Shown: one piece after another, positions 8,180-17,692 of the stretch | How the letters are laid out: every line of letters begins with the position of its first letter | Numbering within the stretch: the first letter of the stretch is position 1 | NCBI RefSeq assembly: GCF_003112775.1 | Contig: NZ_BFCH01000018.1 | Span: 610,362 to 674,361 of the forward strand | Reading direction: 5' to 3' | From: Mycobacterium montefiorense | GTDB taxonomy: Bacteria; Actinomycetota; Actinomycetes; Mycobacteriales; Mycobacteriaceae | Length of the DNA stretch: 64,000 nucleotides | The notes under the pieces: generated by a model | Told to the model about the DNA's origin: nothing | Databases searched by the model: none | The model's input: only the letters and a program-made list of their open reading frames with translations | Made by a program: the position numbers and the translations under genes

Positions 8180-8944
8180 ATGACCCAGGGATTGATCCCG
8201 AACATTGACGATGTGCGGGCAAGGTACGACTTATCCGACGATTTTTTCCGGCTGTTCCTCGATCGGACCCAGACCTATAGCTGCGCGTATTTCGAGCGCG
8301 ACGACATGACGCTGGAAGAGGCCCAGATCGCCAAGATCGATTTGGCGCTGGCCGAGCTGGATCTGCGGCCCGGCATGACCCTGCTCGACATCGCCTGCGG
8401 CTGGGGCACCACCATGCGCCGCGCGGTCGAGAAGTACGACGTCAACGTCGTCGGCTTGACATCGTCCAGTGATCAGGCCGCCTACGTGCAGAAGTTGTTC
8501 GACGAGATGGAGACCCAGCGCAGCAAGTGGGTGATGCTGCAGGGTTGGGAGGAATTCGCCCAACCCGTCGACCGGATCGTGTCCATCGGGGCGTTCGAGC
8601 ACGGCTACGCCCGCTATGACGACTTCTTCGAGATGGCCTACACCGTCCTGCCCGCCGATGGCGTGATGTTCTTGCACACGATGGCCGGTTCGCCGTCCGC
8701 TGACCCGATGGAGCAGCACGCGACAGAGGCGGGCTTCATCCTGACCCAGTGCGAGCGGCTGCAGCCGCATTACGCCAAGACCCTCGACCTGTGGACCGAG
8801 GCGCTCGAGGCGCATAAGGCCGAAGCCATCGAGATGCAGTCCGAAGAGGTCTACGAGCGATACCTGCACTACCTGACCGGCCGGGCCAACGCGTTCCGCA
8901 CTGGCCAGATCGACGTCAACCAGGTAACCCTCGAAAAGGACTGA
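8180..8944 (+). CDS. cyclopropane-fatty-acid/mycolate-type SAM methyltransferase with internal deletion
   Basis: Member of the CmaA/MmaA/PcaA family of mycolic-acid methyltransferases, 254 residues against about 287-300 for the family. Conserved pieces are YDLSDDFFRLFLDRTQTYSC, the SAM motif LLDIACGWGTT, VVGLTSS, GAFEHGYARYDDFF, and the C-terminal LQPHYAKTLDLWTEAL and EEVYERYLHYLTG. After FLHTM the protein jumps to MEQHATEAGF. About 30-35 residues that normally form part of the substrate-channel lid and the conserved IFPGG region are missing, in frame. The ATG at 8180 fits the family start. It may be inactive or have altered substrate access. Alone in its transcription unit. Confidence 0.85.
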   Translation: MTQGLIPNIDDVRARYDLSDDFFRLFLDRTQTYSCAYFERDDMTLEEAQIAKIDLALAELDLRPGMTLLDIACGWGTTMRRAVEKYDVNVVGLTSSSDQAAYVQKLFDEMETQRSKWVMLQGWEEFAQPVDRIVSIGAFEHGYARYDDFFEMAYTVLPADGVMFLHTMAGSPSADPMEQHATEAGFILTQCERLQPHYAKTLDLWTEALEAHKAEAIEMQSEEVYERYLHYLTGRANAFRTGQIDVNQVTLEKD

Positions 8945-9046
8945 TCGTCGACCCGCGATTGCGAAGACTACGACACGGTCAACGAGTCGATAACGATTGA
9001 CACCTCACCCTGGTTTGCCACCTTGGCCAATGGGAGGGTGGTGCCC

Positions 9047-9313
9047 GTGAGTGTTCATGTCGACGAACTGGCGCATGCCTCGCGCACGCAATGGATGGAC
9101 AGACCACCACAACGGTGTGCACGTGGTCACTGGCTGTTGCCGGGACACATGATCGTGGCCAGCATTCCGTGTTCCTGCGGCAGACACGTCTGCTGGGAAT
9201 GTGAGTGCGGTGCGGCCACCTATGGACCTGAATTGACCGAGTCGTGCAGCTTGTCCACTGGGCGTCGCGGATCCGCGGTGATCGAGTCGGACTCGACGAA
9301 AAGCCTGACCTGA
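9047..9313 (+). CDS. small Cys-rich protein (zinc-ribbon-like)
   Basis: An 88-residue protein with a compact metal-binding pattern: CARGH, then CSCGRHVCWECECGAATYGP. The spacing of the Cys and His residues suggests one or two zinc sites. GTG at 9047 is chosen because GGGAGG lies 10 bases upstream; upstream TTG/GTG codons are alternatives. No enzymatic motif is visible. It lies between the methyltransferase and a convergent exported C39-like gene. The regular Cys/His pattern makes a real gene likely, but I cannot name it. Confidence 0.6.
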   Translation: MSVHVDELAHASRTQWMDRPPQRCARGHWLLPGHMIVASIPCSCGRHVCWECECGAATYGPELTESCSLSTGRRGSAVIESDSTKSLT

Positions 9314-9320
9314 ACCGGGC

Positions 9321-9992
9321 TTAACCTGACTTCGTCACGATAGCGGAGTTGTCGTTGGGCGCCCACGCCCGCTCGAAGGTCGCCAGCGGAATCTGCTCAT
9401 CGCGGCCGGCGTTGATACCGCTGTCGTTGAGATGTACGACTCCGGATTTGGTGTCGATGCCGGTGACCACGACGAAGTGGTTCGCGGCGTCACGATTGCC
9501 GGCCCGGTTCCAGATGGTCTCGGCATTGACGAGGGCGATCACCTTGCGCTTGTCCGCGAGAAACTGCTCCAAGGCGATGGTATTGGTCGCGACGTTGTCC
9601 GCCCGAATCCAGTAGTGCCAGAGCAGCATCGGCAAATCCCTGATGTCGGTATCACCGGGCGGCTTCCATATCGGGCCGGAACCCGTTGCGCCCGAGATAT
9701 TTTCGGCAACAACGGTGATTTGCCGTTCGGTGGGCTGCCGGCCGGTGATCTCACCGACGACGTCGGCAACCGCCATCTCCCCACAGTCGGAAGCGTGTTG
9801 CCGGCGCCAGAAGGGTGCGGCTGCCGCGGGGTCGCCGTACATCCCCGCCTCGTGGTCGGCGTCCGGGACGGGAGGGCCCGGGGCGGCGTGGGAAGCGCCG
9901 GCCCAGGTGACCGATGACGCAGCGGTCATTGCGCATAACACCGCGACGACGCGCGCAGCCGCGGCGACCTTGGTCGTCAGGGTGCGGGCCAT
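9321..9992 (-). CDS. exported C39-like peptidase-fold protein
   Basis: A 223-residue secreted protein: a basic start, a hydrophobic stretch and an Ala-rich cleavage region (about residues 1-37, ending SHAA). The mature part carries the C39-like papain-fold elements: catalytic-type Cys in SDCGEMAVADVVGEITG, His in AANHFVVVTGID and Asn/Asp in HLNDSG. Rather than processing bacteriocin leaders it is probably a cell-envelope hydrolase of unknown target. AAAGGA precedes the ATG at 9992. A paralogue with the same architecture lies at 21632-22351. It is transcribed divergently from the glutamine synthetase gene across a 393-bp gap. Confidence 0.8.
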   Translation of the reverse strand: MARTLTTKVAAAARVVAVLCAMTAASSVTWAGASHAAPGPPVPDADHEAGMYGDPAAAAPFWRRQHASDCGEMAVADVVGEITGRQPTERQITVVAENISGATGSGPIWKPPGDTDIRDLPMLLWHYWIRADNVATNTIALEQFLADKRKVIALVNAETIWNRAGNRDAANHFVVVTGIDTKSGVVHLNDSGINAGRDEQIPLATFERAWAPNDNSAIVTKSG

Positions 9993-10385
9993 CGGTGTCC
10001 TTTTCTCGAGCCGCGGTGGCGGCGCGCTGCTGTATTGAGAAAAGGGTCACGGGTCGCCCTCTGCGGAGCATTTAACGCGAAGCCGGTGAAATCGTGGACG
10101 AAAACGCGGAAATGTTGCCGTCGTGAGACCGCGCCGTCCGTGCAGGCACCGACCGGTGTCCGGCTCTTTGCATCACCGTGACTTTTGCGCCGCCCCTGCA
10201 GTGGCGGGCCGGGCACCATGGGCGCAAGCAGGCGAAGGCCGCGGTCTGAGTTCGTCGTGCACTTGCGACGCTTGGAGCGAATCGTTGACGCGCGCGTAAC
10301 AAGTTTGGCATCGAAAGTTCCTAGGGTAGGGCGGTCCACCTTCGGCAATGGAAGGTCGTGGACCCCCTCAGCGATAGGAACACCA
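9993..10385. other. divergent intergenic region between C39-like gene and glutamine synthetase III
   Basis: A 393-bp non-coding stretch that must contain the promoters of both flanking genes. I see no convincing gene: in-frame extensions upstream of the glutamine synthetase have no family counterpart. A TTGACG lies near 10285 and an AGGA just before the TTG start at 10386. I could not find a clear GlnR box. Confidence 0.4.
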
Positions 10386-12563
10386 TTGAGCGGAAACGCA
10401 GCGCGCCTGCAGGCGATCAACAACGTCGAGGCGTACGTCCCTCCGGCCATTAGCTTCGTCGCCGGTGAGGCTCCCGGCGAGATCTTCGGGGCCAACGTCT
10501 TCACCAAGGCCGAGATGCAGGCGCGGCTGCCCAAGTCGGTGTACAAGTCGGTGGTGGCGACGCTCGAAAAGGGCGCCAAGCTCGACTCCGCGGTTGCCGA
10601 CGCGGTCGCCGTCGCGATGAAGGACTGGGCGCTGGAGAAGGGCGCTACCCACTACGCGCACGTGTTCTATCCGATGACCGGCCTGACCGCCGAAAAGCAC
10701 GACAGCTTTCTGGAACCCGTCTCCGATGGCCAGACACTCGCCGAGTTCGCGGGTAAGACCCTCATCCAGGGTGAGCCCGATGCCTCCAGCTTCCCGTCGG
10801 GCGGGTTGCGGAGCACTTTTGAGGCGCGCGGCTACACCGGGTGGGACGTGACCAGCCCCGCCTATGTCCTCGAGAATCCGAACGGAAACACGCTGTGCAT
10901 TCCAACGGTTTTCGTGTCGATGACCGGTGAGGCGCTGGACTACAAGACGCCGCTGCTTCGCAGCCAGCAGGCCATGGGTGTGCACGCCGAGCGAATCCTG
11001 ACGTTGTTCGGTCACAAGGAACTCAACAAGGTCGTGTCCTTCTGCGGGCCGGAGCAAGAGTATTTCTTGGTCGATCGCCACTTCTTCTTGGCGCGGCCGG
11101 ATCTGCTGAACGCTGGTCGCACGGTGTTCGGCGCCAAACCGCCGAAGGGACAGGAGTTCGACGACCACTATTTCGGCGCGGTGCCCGAGCGTGTCCTCGG
11201 CTTCATGATGGACACCGAGCGCGAGCTGTTCAAACTCGGTATTCCGGCTAAGACTCGCCACAACGAGGTTGCGCCCGGCCAGTTCGAGATCGCGCCGATG
11301 TTCGAGCGAGCCAACATCGCCTCCGACCACCAGCAGTTGCTGATGACGGTTTTCAAGACGATCGCCAAGAAGCACGGCATGGAATGTCTGTTCCACGAGA
11401 AGCCGTTCGCCGGCGTCAACGGATCAGGTAAGCACGTCAACTTCTCGCTGGGAAACTCCGAGCTGGGCTCGCTTCTCGTCCCGGGCGACACCCCGCACGA
11501 GAACGCCCAATTCCTGGTGTTCTGCGCGGCGGTGATTCGCGCCGTGCACAAATTCTCCGGCCTGCTGCGGGTGTCGGTCGCGTCGGCCATCAACGATCAC
11601 CGCTTGGGCGCAAATGAGGCGCCGCCGGCAATCATCTCGATCTTCCTCGGCGAGCAGCTCGCCGACGTGTTCGAGCAGATTGCGAAGGGCGCGGCCACGT
11701 CATCAAAGGGTAAGGGCACCATGATTATTGGTGTTGATACGCTGCCGCACCTGCCCACGGATGCCGGCGACCGCAACCGCACCAGCCCGTTCGCCTTCAC
11801 CGGCAACCGGTTCGAGTTCAGGGCGCCGGGCTCGGGCCAGACCGTGGCCGTGCCGTTGATCGTGCTGAATACGATCATGGCCGACTCGTTGGACTACATG
11901 GCCACGGCTCTCGAGCAGGCTGTTGCCGATGGCGAAGGATTCGACGCAGCCGTGCAGAAGATGCTCACCGATATCATCACCGAGCACGGTGCGGTGGTGT
12001 TCAACGGGGACGGCTACTCCGAGAACTGGCAGATCGAGGCGGCCGAGCGCGGCCTGCCGAACCTGAAGACCACCTTGGATGCCATTCCGGAGCTGATCAA
12101 GCCGGACGCGGTCGAACTCTTTGCGAGGTACGGGGTGTTCAACGAACGGGAGTTGCACAGCCGCTACGAAGTTCGCCTAGAGCAGTACGCGTTGACGATC
12201 GGGGTCGAGGCGAAGCTGGCGCTGGAGATCGGGAACACGATCATCCTGCCCGCCGCGGTTCGCTACCAGACCGAACTCGCTCAGAACGTAGCGACAATGA
12301 AGCAGGCTGGTGTACAGCCCAGCACCGCTGCGTTGGAAGCGGTTTCGGTCCCACTGGCTGATCTTTCGGCGGCGCTGACCAGTTTGAAAGCAGCCCTGTC
12401 GGATCATTCGGGGGAGTCGGCATTCGAAGAGGCAACGCATGCCCAAGAGGTTCTGCTGCCGGCGATGGAGGCGGTGCGTACCGCTGCCGACGAATTGGAA
12501 TGTGTTGTAGCCGATGACCTGTGGCCGTTACCCACGTACCAGGAGATGCTCTACATCCTCTGA
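10386..12563 (+). CDS. glnN: glutamine synthetase type III
   Basis: ATP-dependent glutamate-ammonia ligase of the large GSIII class, 725 residues, the usual length for the family (GSI is about 450-480). Visible features are the GSIII-specific N-terminus (IFGANVF, KSVYKS), CGPEQEYFL (metal-binding Glu), [32 protein letters not shown] (nucleotide/His region), [13 protein letters not shown] and the C-terminal GSIII domain with NGDGYSENW. The TTG at 10386 gives the expected N-terminus and has AGGA seven bases upstream; no ATG fits. M. tuberculosis relies on GSI enzymes, so this class is notable in a mycobacterium. No nitrogen-regulatory gene is adjacent. Confidence 0.93.
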   Translation: MSGNAARLQAINNVEAYVPPAISFVAGEAPGEIFGANVFTKAEMQARLPKSVYKSVVATLEKGAKLDSAVADAVAVAMKDWALEKGATHYAHVFYPMTGLTAEKHDSFLEPVSDGQTLAEFAGKTLIQGEPDASSFPSGGLRSTFEARGYTGWDVTSPAYVLENPNGNTLCIPTVFVSMTGEALDYKTPLLRSQQAMGVHAERILTLFGHKELNKVVSFCGPEQEYFLVDRHFFLARPDLLNAGRTVFGAKPPKGQEFDDHYFGAVPERVLGFMMDTERELFKLGIPAKTRHNEVAPGQFEIAPMFERANIASDHQQLLMTVFKTIAKKHGMECLFHEKPFAGVNGSGKHVNFSLGNSELGSLLVPGDTPHENAQFLVFCAAVIRAVHKFSGLLRVSVASAINDHRLGANEAPPAIISIFLGEQLADVFEQIAKGAATSSKGKGTMIIGVDTLPHLPTDAGDRNRTSPFAFTGNRFEFRAPGSGQTVAVPLIVLNTIMADSLDYMATALEQAVADGEGFDAAVQKMLTDIITEHGAVVFNGDGYSENWQIEAAERGLPNLKTTLDAIPELIKPDAVELFARYGVFNERELHSRYEVRLEQYALTIGVEAKLALEIGNTIILPAAVRYQTELAQNVATMKQAGVQPSTAALEAVSVPLADLSAALTSLKAALSDHSGESAFEEATHAQEVLLPAMEAVRTAADELECVVADDLWPLPTYQEMLYIL

Positions 12564-12731
12564 GGGACCAGGTCACCAGTGGATTGGTTAGCAACCGAGC
12601 TCAGTCGAGGCAAGGCGCTCATCACGGTCGGCCACCGCATCGCAGATACCGGCACCTAAGCGTCACACTGCGCATGCCGTACCTGACACGTTAAGTTCTG
12701 AAGGACGGAGGTCACCCGGTCAGGGGAGAGC

Positions 12732-13862
12732 ATGGGGCCATTTGACGGCGGCCAGCGATGGGCCGCGGCGCTGGAGGCGTATCACGCGCTGTGGAACCTG
12801 TGGCGCTCCTCGCAACAGACGTCGGCGGCCCTGCAGAATTGGGAGTCGGCCTGTCGGATGCTCGAAAGTTACTACACCGTTGGCAAAGCCCGCGACGACG
12901 CCGACGTCTGTGAGATGCGCCTGCGGTACTTGGAGATCGCCGAGCCGATGCCCCGGCTCGCGGACTTCGTCCAACGGCCTGCCTACGACCGACTGCCCGA
13001 TGCCCAGCAGCTGCTGACGCAAGCCCGCCACCGATATCAGCTCGCCCGTCGCTGGCACCCCGTGCGTGAACAGCAGCGCCGCAGAGAACTCGAGACGACG
13101 AAGGTGCTCTATGCGACGGTGCAGGCCGCCCAGGCCAGAGCCAGGGCTGCCGAGATAGCGCGCCAACGCGAGTGGCAGTCGGGCCGCTGGCCCAAAGGCG
13201 TTGTCCTGGACAGCGAAATTTACAACCTCGCTGGCATCGCCGACCAGGTGGAACGGCAGAACGCGAAAATCGAATCCCAGGTGGCCGCCCTGACCGTTCT
13301 GTTGCGAACGGGTTTGCGGCACCTCAAAGAGGTGCCGCAGTCTGCTCCGTCCGAATTGGTGGCAAGCGTCGAACGGGAGCTGACGGCGATGCCGTTGCCG
13401 TGCAACATCACCCCCGCACTCACGGTTGACTACTCGCCGGCCACCCGCCGATTGGTGCTCGAGTATGAACTGCCCGTGGTGAGTGTCGTCCCGCACGCCA
13501 AGGCGTACCGGTACGTCAAGAGCCAGGAGACGGTCGTCGCGACCGCGCGGCCGGTGGGTCAGCTAAAAGCGTTGTACGCGCGCATCATTGCGCAGCTTAC
13601 GCTGCTATCGCTGGCGACTGCTTTCCGAATCGACGGCGGCCGCGGATTCGAGGTGGTGATCTTCAACGGTGTGGTCGAAACGACGGATCCGAGCACTGGT
13701 CAACCGACCCGGTCGTGCTTGATCGCGGTGCGCGCCGACGCGGACACCTTCGCCGGTATCGACCTCGAAGACGTCGATCCATCCGTCTGCCTGAAACGTC
13801 TGGGGGCGAAGGTGTCGACGGATCCGACAAAGTTCGTGCCAGTGCCGCCACTGGTCGAATGA
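12732..13862 (+). CDS. Mrr-type restriction accessory domain protein lacking the nuclease
   Basis: A 376-residue protein. The N-terminal 170 residues are helical and charged, with probable coiled coil (RREL, AQARARAAEIARQRE). The C-terminal 170 residues (VDYSPATRRLVLEYELP, AYRYVKSQ, QLKALYARIIAQ, FNGVVETTDPSTGQP, DVDPSVCLKRLGAKVS) resemble, from memory of actinobacterial proteins, the module that precedes Mrr nuclease domains in restriction-like proteins. Here the protein ends exactly where the nuclease would begin (PVPPLVE). GGGGAG precedes ATG 12732. It ends one base before the end of the convergent kinase. A role as a DNA-sensing or regulatory subunit is inference. Confidence 0.62.
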   Translation: MGPFDGGQRWAAALEAYHALWNLWRSSQQTSAALQNWESACRMLESYYTVGKARDDADVCEMRLRYLEIAEPMPRLADFVQRPAYDRLPDAQQLLTQARHRYQLARRWHPVREQQRRRELETTKVLYATVQAAQARARAAEIARQREWQSGRWPKGVVLDSEIYNLAGIADQVERQNAKIESQVAALTVLLRTGLRHLKEVPQSAPSELVASVERELTAMPLPCNITPALTVDYSPATRRLVLEYELPVVSVVPHAKAYRYVKSQETVVATARPVGQLKALYARIIAQLTLLSLATAFRIDGGRGFEVVIFNGVVETTDPSTGQPTRSCLIAVRADADTFAGIDLEDVDPSVCLKRLGAKVSTDPTKFVPVPPLVE

Positions 13863-15422
13863 TCAGCCGTAGGCATCCCACCACGTGTGCAAGTCTTCGA
13901 CGGTGGCCGGGTCGCCGGCAACGTCGCTGAGCATCAGCTTTTCCTCGTTGGTCCAAATCACGATGGGGTGGCCGTTGTAATGGCCGCACGCGACCAAACC
14001 GGCCATCTCGTTGGGGGTTTGGTCGTAGTGCCAGCTCACGGGCGAGGCTTCCTCGCCGGGGCAGTTCACCAGGCTGACGTTGCCGATGTCGTCGGTGAAG
14101 GCCTTCTTCAGCCGATTCGGTGTCGGGAACAGCCCGTAGGTGGCATGACTGGGGCCGCCGGGCTGGGTGTTCTGCCCGCATGTCACCAATGCCACGGCAC
14201 TGGTCCAAATGCTGCCCGATTCCGGCGTGGCCGGTGTGCAGGTGCCGGCAAGGTAGCCCTGCGGTAGCAGGCTGAATAGGCGGGCTTGATCATTGTTGGG
14301 AGCTTGGCTGGACGGCACCGGAGTTTTCACCCCGCCAGCCTTCGACGCTTGCTGGCCGGCGGGTTTCACCGTCAGCCAGATGCCGACTACCGCGATGACG
14401 ACCACGACGACGACGCCGGCTGTCACCAGGATCGGCCAGAGGTTGCGTCGGCGCGGCGTTCCCGGTTGGTCAGGTCCGACGATGCCTGGCGCGGTCAACG
14501 GCGGCGGTGGACCGCCTGGTTGGGTGAATTGCGGCCTCGCCGAGGTGTCGCTGCGGCGCAGGATGGTGGCGGCACGGTCGCGTTCCGGTCTGGAAAGCGC
14601 GTCGTGCGCGGACTCGGCCAGGTCGCCGGCGCTGGCATAGCGTTCGATCGGGTCCTTGGCCATGCCGACCGCGATCACGTTATCGAAAGCCTGGTCCACC
14701 CCGAGGCCTTCTGCGCTGGGCCGCGGGATGGGTTCCATCATGTGGGAGGTGACCAGCATGGCGGCGGTGTCGGCGCGGTATGGAGGTTCGCCGGTCAAGC
14801 ATTCGTACAGCACACAGGCCAACGCGTAGACGTCAGCACGGGGTGTCACCTCGTTCTCCGAAAACCGTTCGGGGGCCATGTATTTCCAGGTGCCCACCGC
14901 GGTACCCAGTTGAGTGAGTTTCTCATCGGTTTTCGCGCTGGCGATTCCGAAATCGACCAGATACGCGAAGTCGTTGCCGGTGATCAGGATGTTCTGCGGT
15001 TTGACGTCGCGGTGTGTCACCCCGGCGGCGTGCGCGGCATCCAGCGCCGATGCGATCTGATGGATGATTGCCACTGCCCGGGGCGCGGGCAGTGGCCCGT
15101 CCCGCTCGAGCAGACTGCCCAGATCGATGCCCTCGATCAGGCGCATCTCCAAATACAGTTGCCCGTCGATTTCGCCGTAGTCGTGGATTGGGACCACGTG
15201 AGGCTCGAGCAGGCGCCCAGTGATGCGGGCCTCGCGTTCCATCCGCTTGCGAAACACGGGGTCCTGGCTGAAGGCCACCGACATCAGTTTGACCGCCACC
15301 GTCCACTTTTTGACGGTGTGCTCGGCTTCGTAGACCTCGCCCATCCCGCCGCGGCCCAGCAGTCGTTTGAGGTAGTAGGGACCGAACATCGTCCCCAACC
15401 GCGAGCCCTGCGCGCCGGTCAT
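13863..15422 (-). CDS. receptor Ser/Thr protein kinase (PknE/PknF-like) with extracellular sensor
   Basis: Transmembrane eukaryotic-type kinase of 519 residues. Glycine loop GRGGMGEVY at 23-31, catalytic Lys45, HRDVKPQN at 137-144, DFG at 157-159, activation-loop Thr residues in TAVGTWK, and APER. A Pro-rich juxtamembrane linker leads to one TM helix at about 330-351. The roughly 165-residue external domain has four Cys (CTPATP, VTCGQN, NCPGEE, VACGHY) and ends LHTWWDAYG, like the sensor domains of other mycobacterial kinases. AGGAG precedes the ATG. It lies downstream of a second kinase on the same strand (283-bp gap) and converges with the Mrr-accessory gene. Confidence 0.92.
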   Translation of the reverse strand: MTGAQGSRLGTMFGPYYLKRLLGRGGMGEVYEAEHTVKKWTVAVKLMSVAFSQDPVFRKRMEREARITGRLLEPHVVPIHDYGEIDGQLYLEMRLIEGIDLGSLLERDGPLPAPRAVAIIHQIASALDAAHAAGVTHRDVKPQNILITGNDFAYLVDFGIASAKTDEKLTQLGTAVGTWKYMAPERFSENEVTPRADVYALACVLYECLTGEPPYRADTAAMLVTSHMMEPIPRPSAEGLGVDQAFDNVIAVGMAKDPIERYASAGDLAESAHDALSRPERDRAATILRRSDTSARPQFTQPGGPPPPLTAPGIVGPDQPGTPRRRNLWPILVTAGVVVVVVIAVVGIWLTVKPAGQQASKAGGVKTPVPSSQAPNNDQARLFSLLPQGYLAGTCTPATPESGSIWTSAVALVTCGQNTQPGGPSHATYGLFPTPNRLKKAFTDDIGNVSLVNCPGEEASPVSWHYDQTPNEMAGLVACGHYNGHPIVIWTNEEKLMLSDVAGDPATVEDLHTWWDAYG

Positions 15423-15705
15423 CGCTGACTCCTATTCACGGTCTGGCAACCATCACGGTATGGCGCGACCAATCCTCACCGCTCGAAAACTACAACATCG
15501 CGGTGGCGCCTGCGCGAGCGTGCTACCCCAACTTTGCCGGACGGCGCAGTGGCGCATGACGCGGTTGAGTGAGACATGTTCTGCCACAAGAAAGTCCATC
15601 AGGATCCTCCGTGTGAGGATTTTGCGCTTCCGGAAATGTGTGGGGGACCGTCGAATTGAGTTGTCAAGCACACCGTCGGTGCAAGAGCACACAGGCGACC
15701 TCGGA

Positions 15706-17517
15706 CTACCCGAGAAGCTTGGTCAGCCAGGTCGCGTCTTGGTAGTTGAGGGACTTGGTACCGTCCCAGACGAACGGCGTCCCAGAGGCATTGAACCCGG
15801 CCAGCGTCGTGTCGCCGGACTCCGCTTTTGCCTTGGCGGTGGCCATGTCCCCGCCGGATTTGATGCAGTTGATCGCGTCGGCGTCGACGCCGCCGGTTTT
15901 GGCCAATTGCGCTAGTTCGCCGTCGGTCCGATCTTCCGCGGCACCCTCTTGCGGCTGGAAGGCGCTGGCGAAGATTCCCGAGTAGAAGCTCATGTAGAGC
16001 TTCGGGTCGTTCTGGGCCGCGACGCAGTAGGTTGCCGCCACCGCGCGAGTCGAGTAGTTCTGACTGTGCGACTTGTCGTCGAGGAAGTTCAGCAGGTGGT
16101 AGCGCACCGCGAGTTTCTTGTTGTTCACCGCGGTTTCGATGTCGCCCGCATTCGACCGGATGAAGCTGCCGCACGGCGGGCAGATGGGCTCGTTGAAAAT
16201 ATCGATCGTCACCGGTGCGGCCGAGCTGCCGACCAACACTCCGTCATCGAGGACGCGGAGCTCGACCGCGTCGCTCGCCGCGGGCGGTTTCGACCCGCCC
16301 GGCCCCGACGACCGCCAGGGTTGGGCGACAACGAGGACGGCGCCCACCACCGCGACGACGACAAAAGCCGCAAGGCTGACCCATAGCCAAGCGTTACGCG
16401 ATGCACGGGGCGCCGGTTGCCCCCACGACGGCGCCACCACGCTGCCGGCATCGCCAGTACCCCAGCCGGGAGCGCCCGGCCATCCCGTCTGTGCGGGGAT
16501 CGGCCCGCTCGGCGGAAACGGTGTCCCGGTTGCCGACGCGGGCCAACCCGGGCCCTGGGGCGGTGTCTGGCTCGCCATGGCGGGGGGAGCGGGCGGAAAG
16601 CCGGTGGGCGCCTGACCCGCGAACGCGGCCGGTAGTTCGGCGGCCTGGCTGCGCTGCAGAATGTCGGTTGCCCGATCCTGGTCGGGCGTGGCCAGGGCGG
16701 CGTACGCGGCCGCCGACAGGTCCCCGCAGGTGGGATAGCGGTCCAGCGGGTCCTTGGCCATGCCGCGCGCGATCACTTGGTCGAAGGCGGCCGGAATGCC
16801 TGGCCGCGCGGCACTGGGTCGCGGAATCGCCTGGTGCAGGTGCGTGCTCATCACGCTGATCTGATCGCCCTGGTAGGGCGGAGATCCGGTCAAGCACTCA
16901 TACAGAACGCAGGCCAGCGCATAGATATCGGCTCGGTAGGTGACGTCGGAGTCGCTGAACCGTTCCGGGGCCATGTATTTGAAGGTGCCCACCGTGGTGC
17001 CGAACTGGGTCAGCTTCTCATCGGAGGTGGCGCTGGCGATACCGAAGTCGACCAAATAGGCGAAGTCGTCCCCGCTGACCAGAATGTTCTCCGGTTTGAC
17101 GTCGCGATGCATCACGCCGGCAGCGTGCGCGGCGTCGAGTGCGGAACCGATCTGGCGCAGGATCGCGACCGCGCGTGGCGGTGTCAGCGGTCCGTATCGG
17201 CTCAAGATCGTCGCAACGTCCCGGCCGTCGATCAGGCGCATGTCCACATAGAGCTGTCCGTCGATTTCGCCGAAATCGTGAATCGGGACGACGTGTGGTT
17301 CCTGCAGCCGTCCAGCGGTGCGGGCCTCGCGCTGCATGCGGGTGCGGAAGACCGGGTCGCTGGACAGCGTCTGCGACATCAGCTTCAGCGCGACGACCCG
17401 CTCGCGGACCGTGTCCTCGGCCTCGTAGACGTCGCCCATCCCGCCACGACCCACCAGTCGCCGTAGCAGATAGGGCCCGAACTGCGAGCCCTCCCGCGAA
17501 CCCGCGGTGTCACCCAT
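15706..17517 (-). CDS. receptor Ser/Thr protein kinase with DsbA-like thioredoxin sensor (PknE-like)
   Basis: A 603-residue kinase whose N-terminal domain is closely similar to that of its neighbour (GRGGMGDVY, Lys45, HRDVKPEN, DFG at 157-159). A long Pro/Gly-rich linker (about 290-375) and a TM helix (376-400) lead to an external DsbA-like thioredoxin domain with the redox motif CPPC at 446-449 and a later cis-Pro-type GTPFVWDG. This layout is that of PknE. It suggests redox sensing at the cell surface. The ATG at 17517 has GGAGGAG eight bases upstream; starts at 17532 and 17541 are longer alternatives. Confidence 0.92.
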   Translation of the reverse strand: MGDTAGSREGSQFGPYLLRRLVGRGGMGDVYEAEDTVRERVVALKLMSQTLSSDPVFRTRMQREARTAGRLQEPHVVPIHDFGEIDGQLYVDMRLIDGRDVATILSRYGPLTPPRAVAILRQIGSALDAAHAAGVMHRDVKPENILVSGDDFAYLVDFGIASATSDEKLTQFGTTVGTFKYMAPERFSDSDVTYRADIYALACVLYECLTGSPPYQGDQISVMSTHLHQAIPRPSAARPGIPAAFDQVIARGMAKDPLDRYPTCGDLSAAAYAALATPDQDRATDILQRSQAAELPAAFAGQAPTGFPPAPPAMASQTPPQGPGWPASATGTPFPPSGPIPAQTGWPGAPGWGTGDAGSVVAPSWGQPAPRASRNAWLWVSLAAFVVVAVVGAVLVVAQPWRSSGPGGSKPPAASDAVELRVLDDGVLVGSSAAPVTIDIFNEPICPPCGSFIRSNAGDIETAVNNKKLAVRYHLLNFLDDKSHSQNYSTRAVAATYCVAAQNDPKLYMSFYSGIFASAFQPQEGAAEDRTDGELAQLAKTGGVDADAINCIKSGGDMATAKAKAESGDTTLAGFNASGTPFVWDGTKSLNYQDATWLTKLLG

Positions 17518-17692
17518 TGCCGACTCCTCCATGCCAGGCATAAGGCTAATAGTTTGGGCCAGCCGGGGGCACGGTGAATAGAGAGAATGCCGGTGATTTC
17601 AATATTCCGGGCTTAAGGCACCGGTGGCGGTGGCAAAGCCGCCCGCTAATCGCGGCCGTAATGCGGATCACCCGGCGTCGGTCAATTCCTGC

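Noticed and set aside
10280-10330. Possible GlnR box (GTAAC ... GAAAG) upstream of the glutamine synthetase
   Set aside because: Only two weak half-sites with wrong spacing; not enough to call a GlnR operator.
14286-15428. 380-codon plus-strand frame opposite the first receptor kinase
   Set aside because: The kinase motifs on the minus strand are unmistakable; the antisense frame only mirrors its codon bias.
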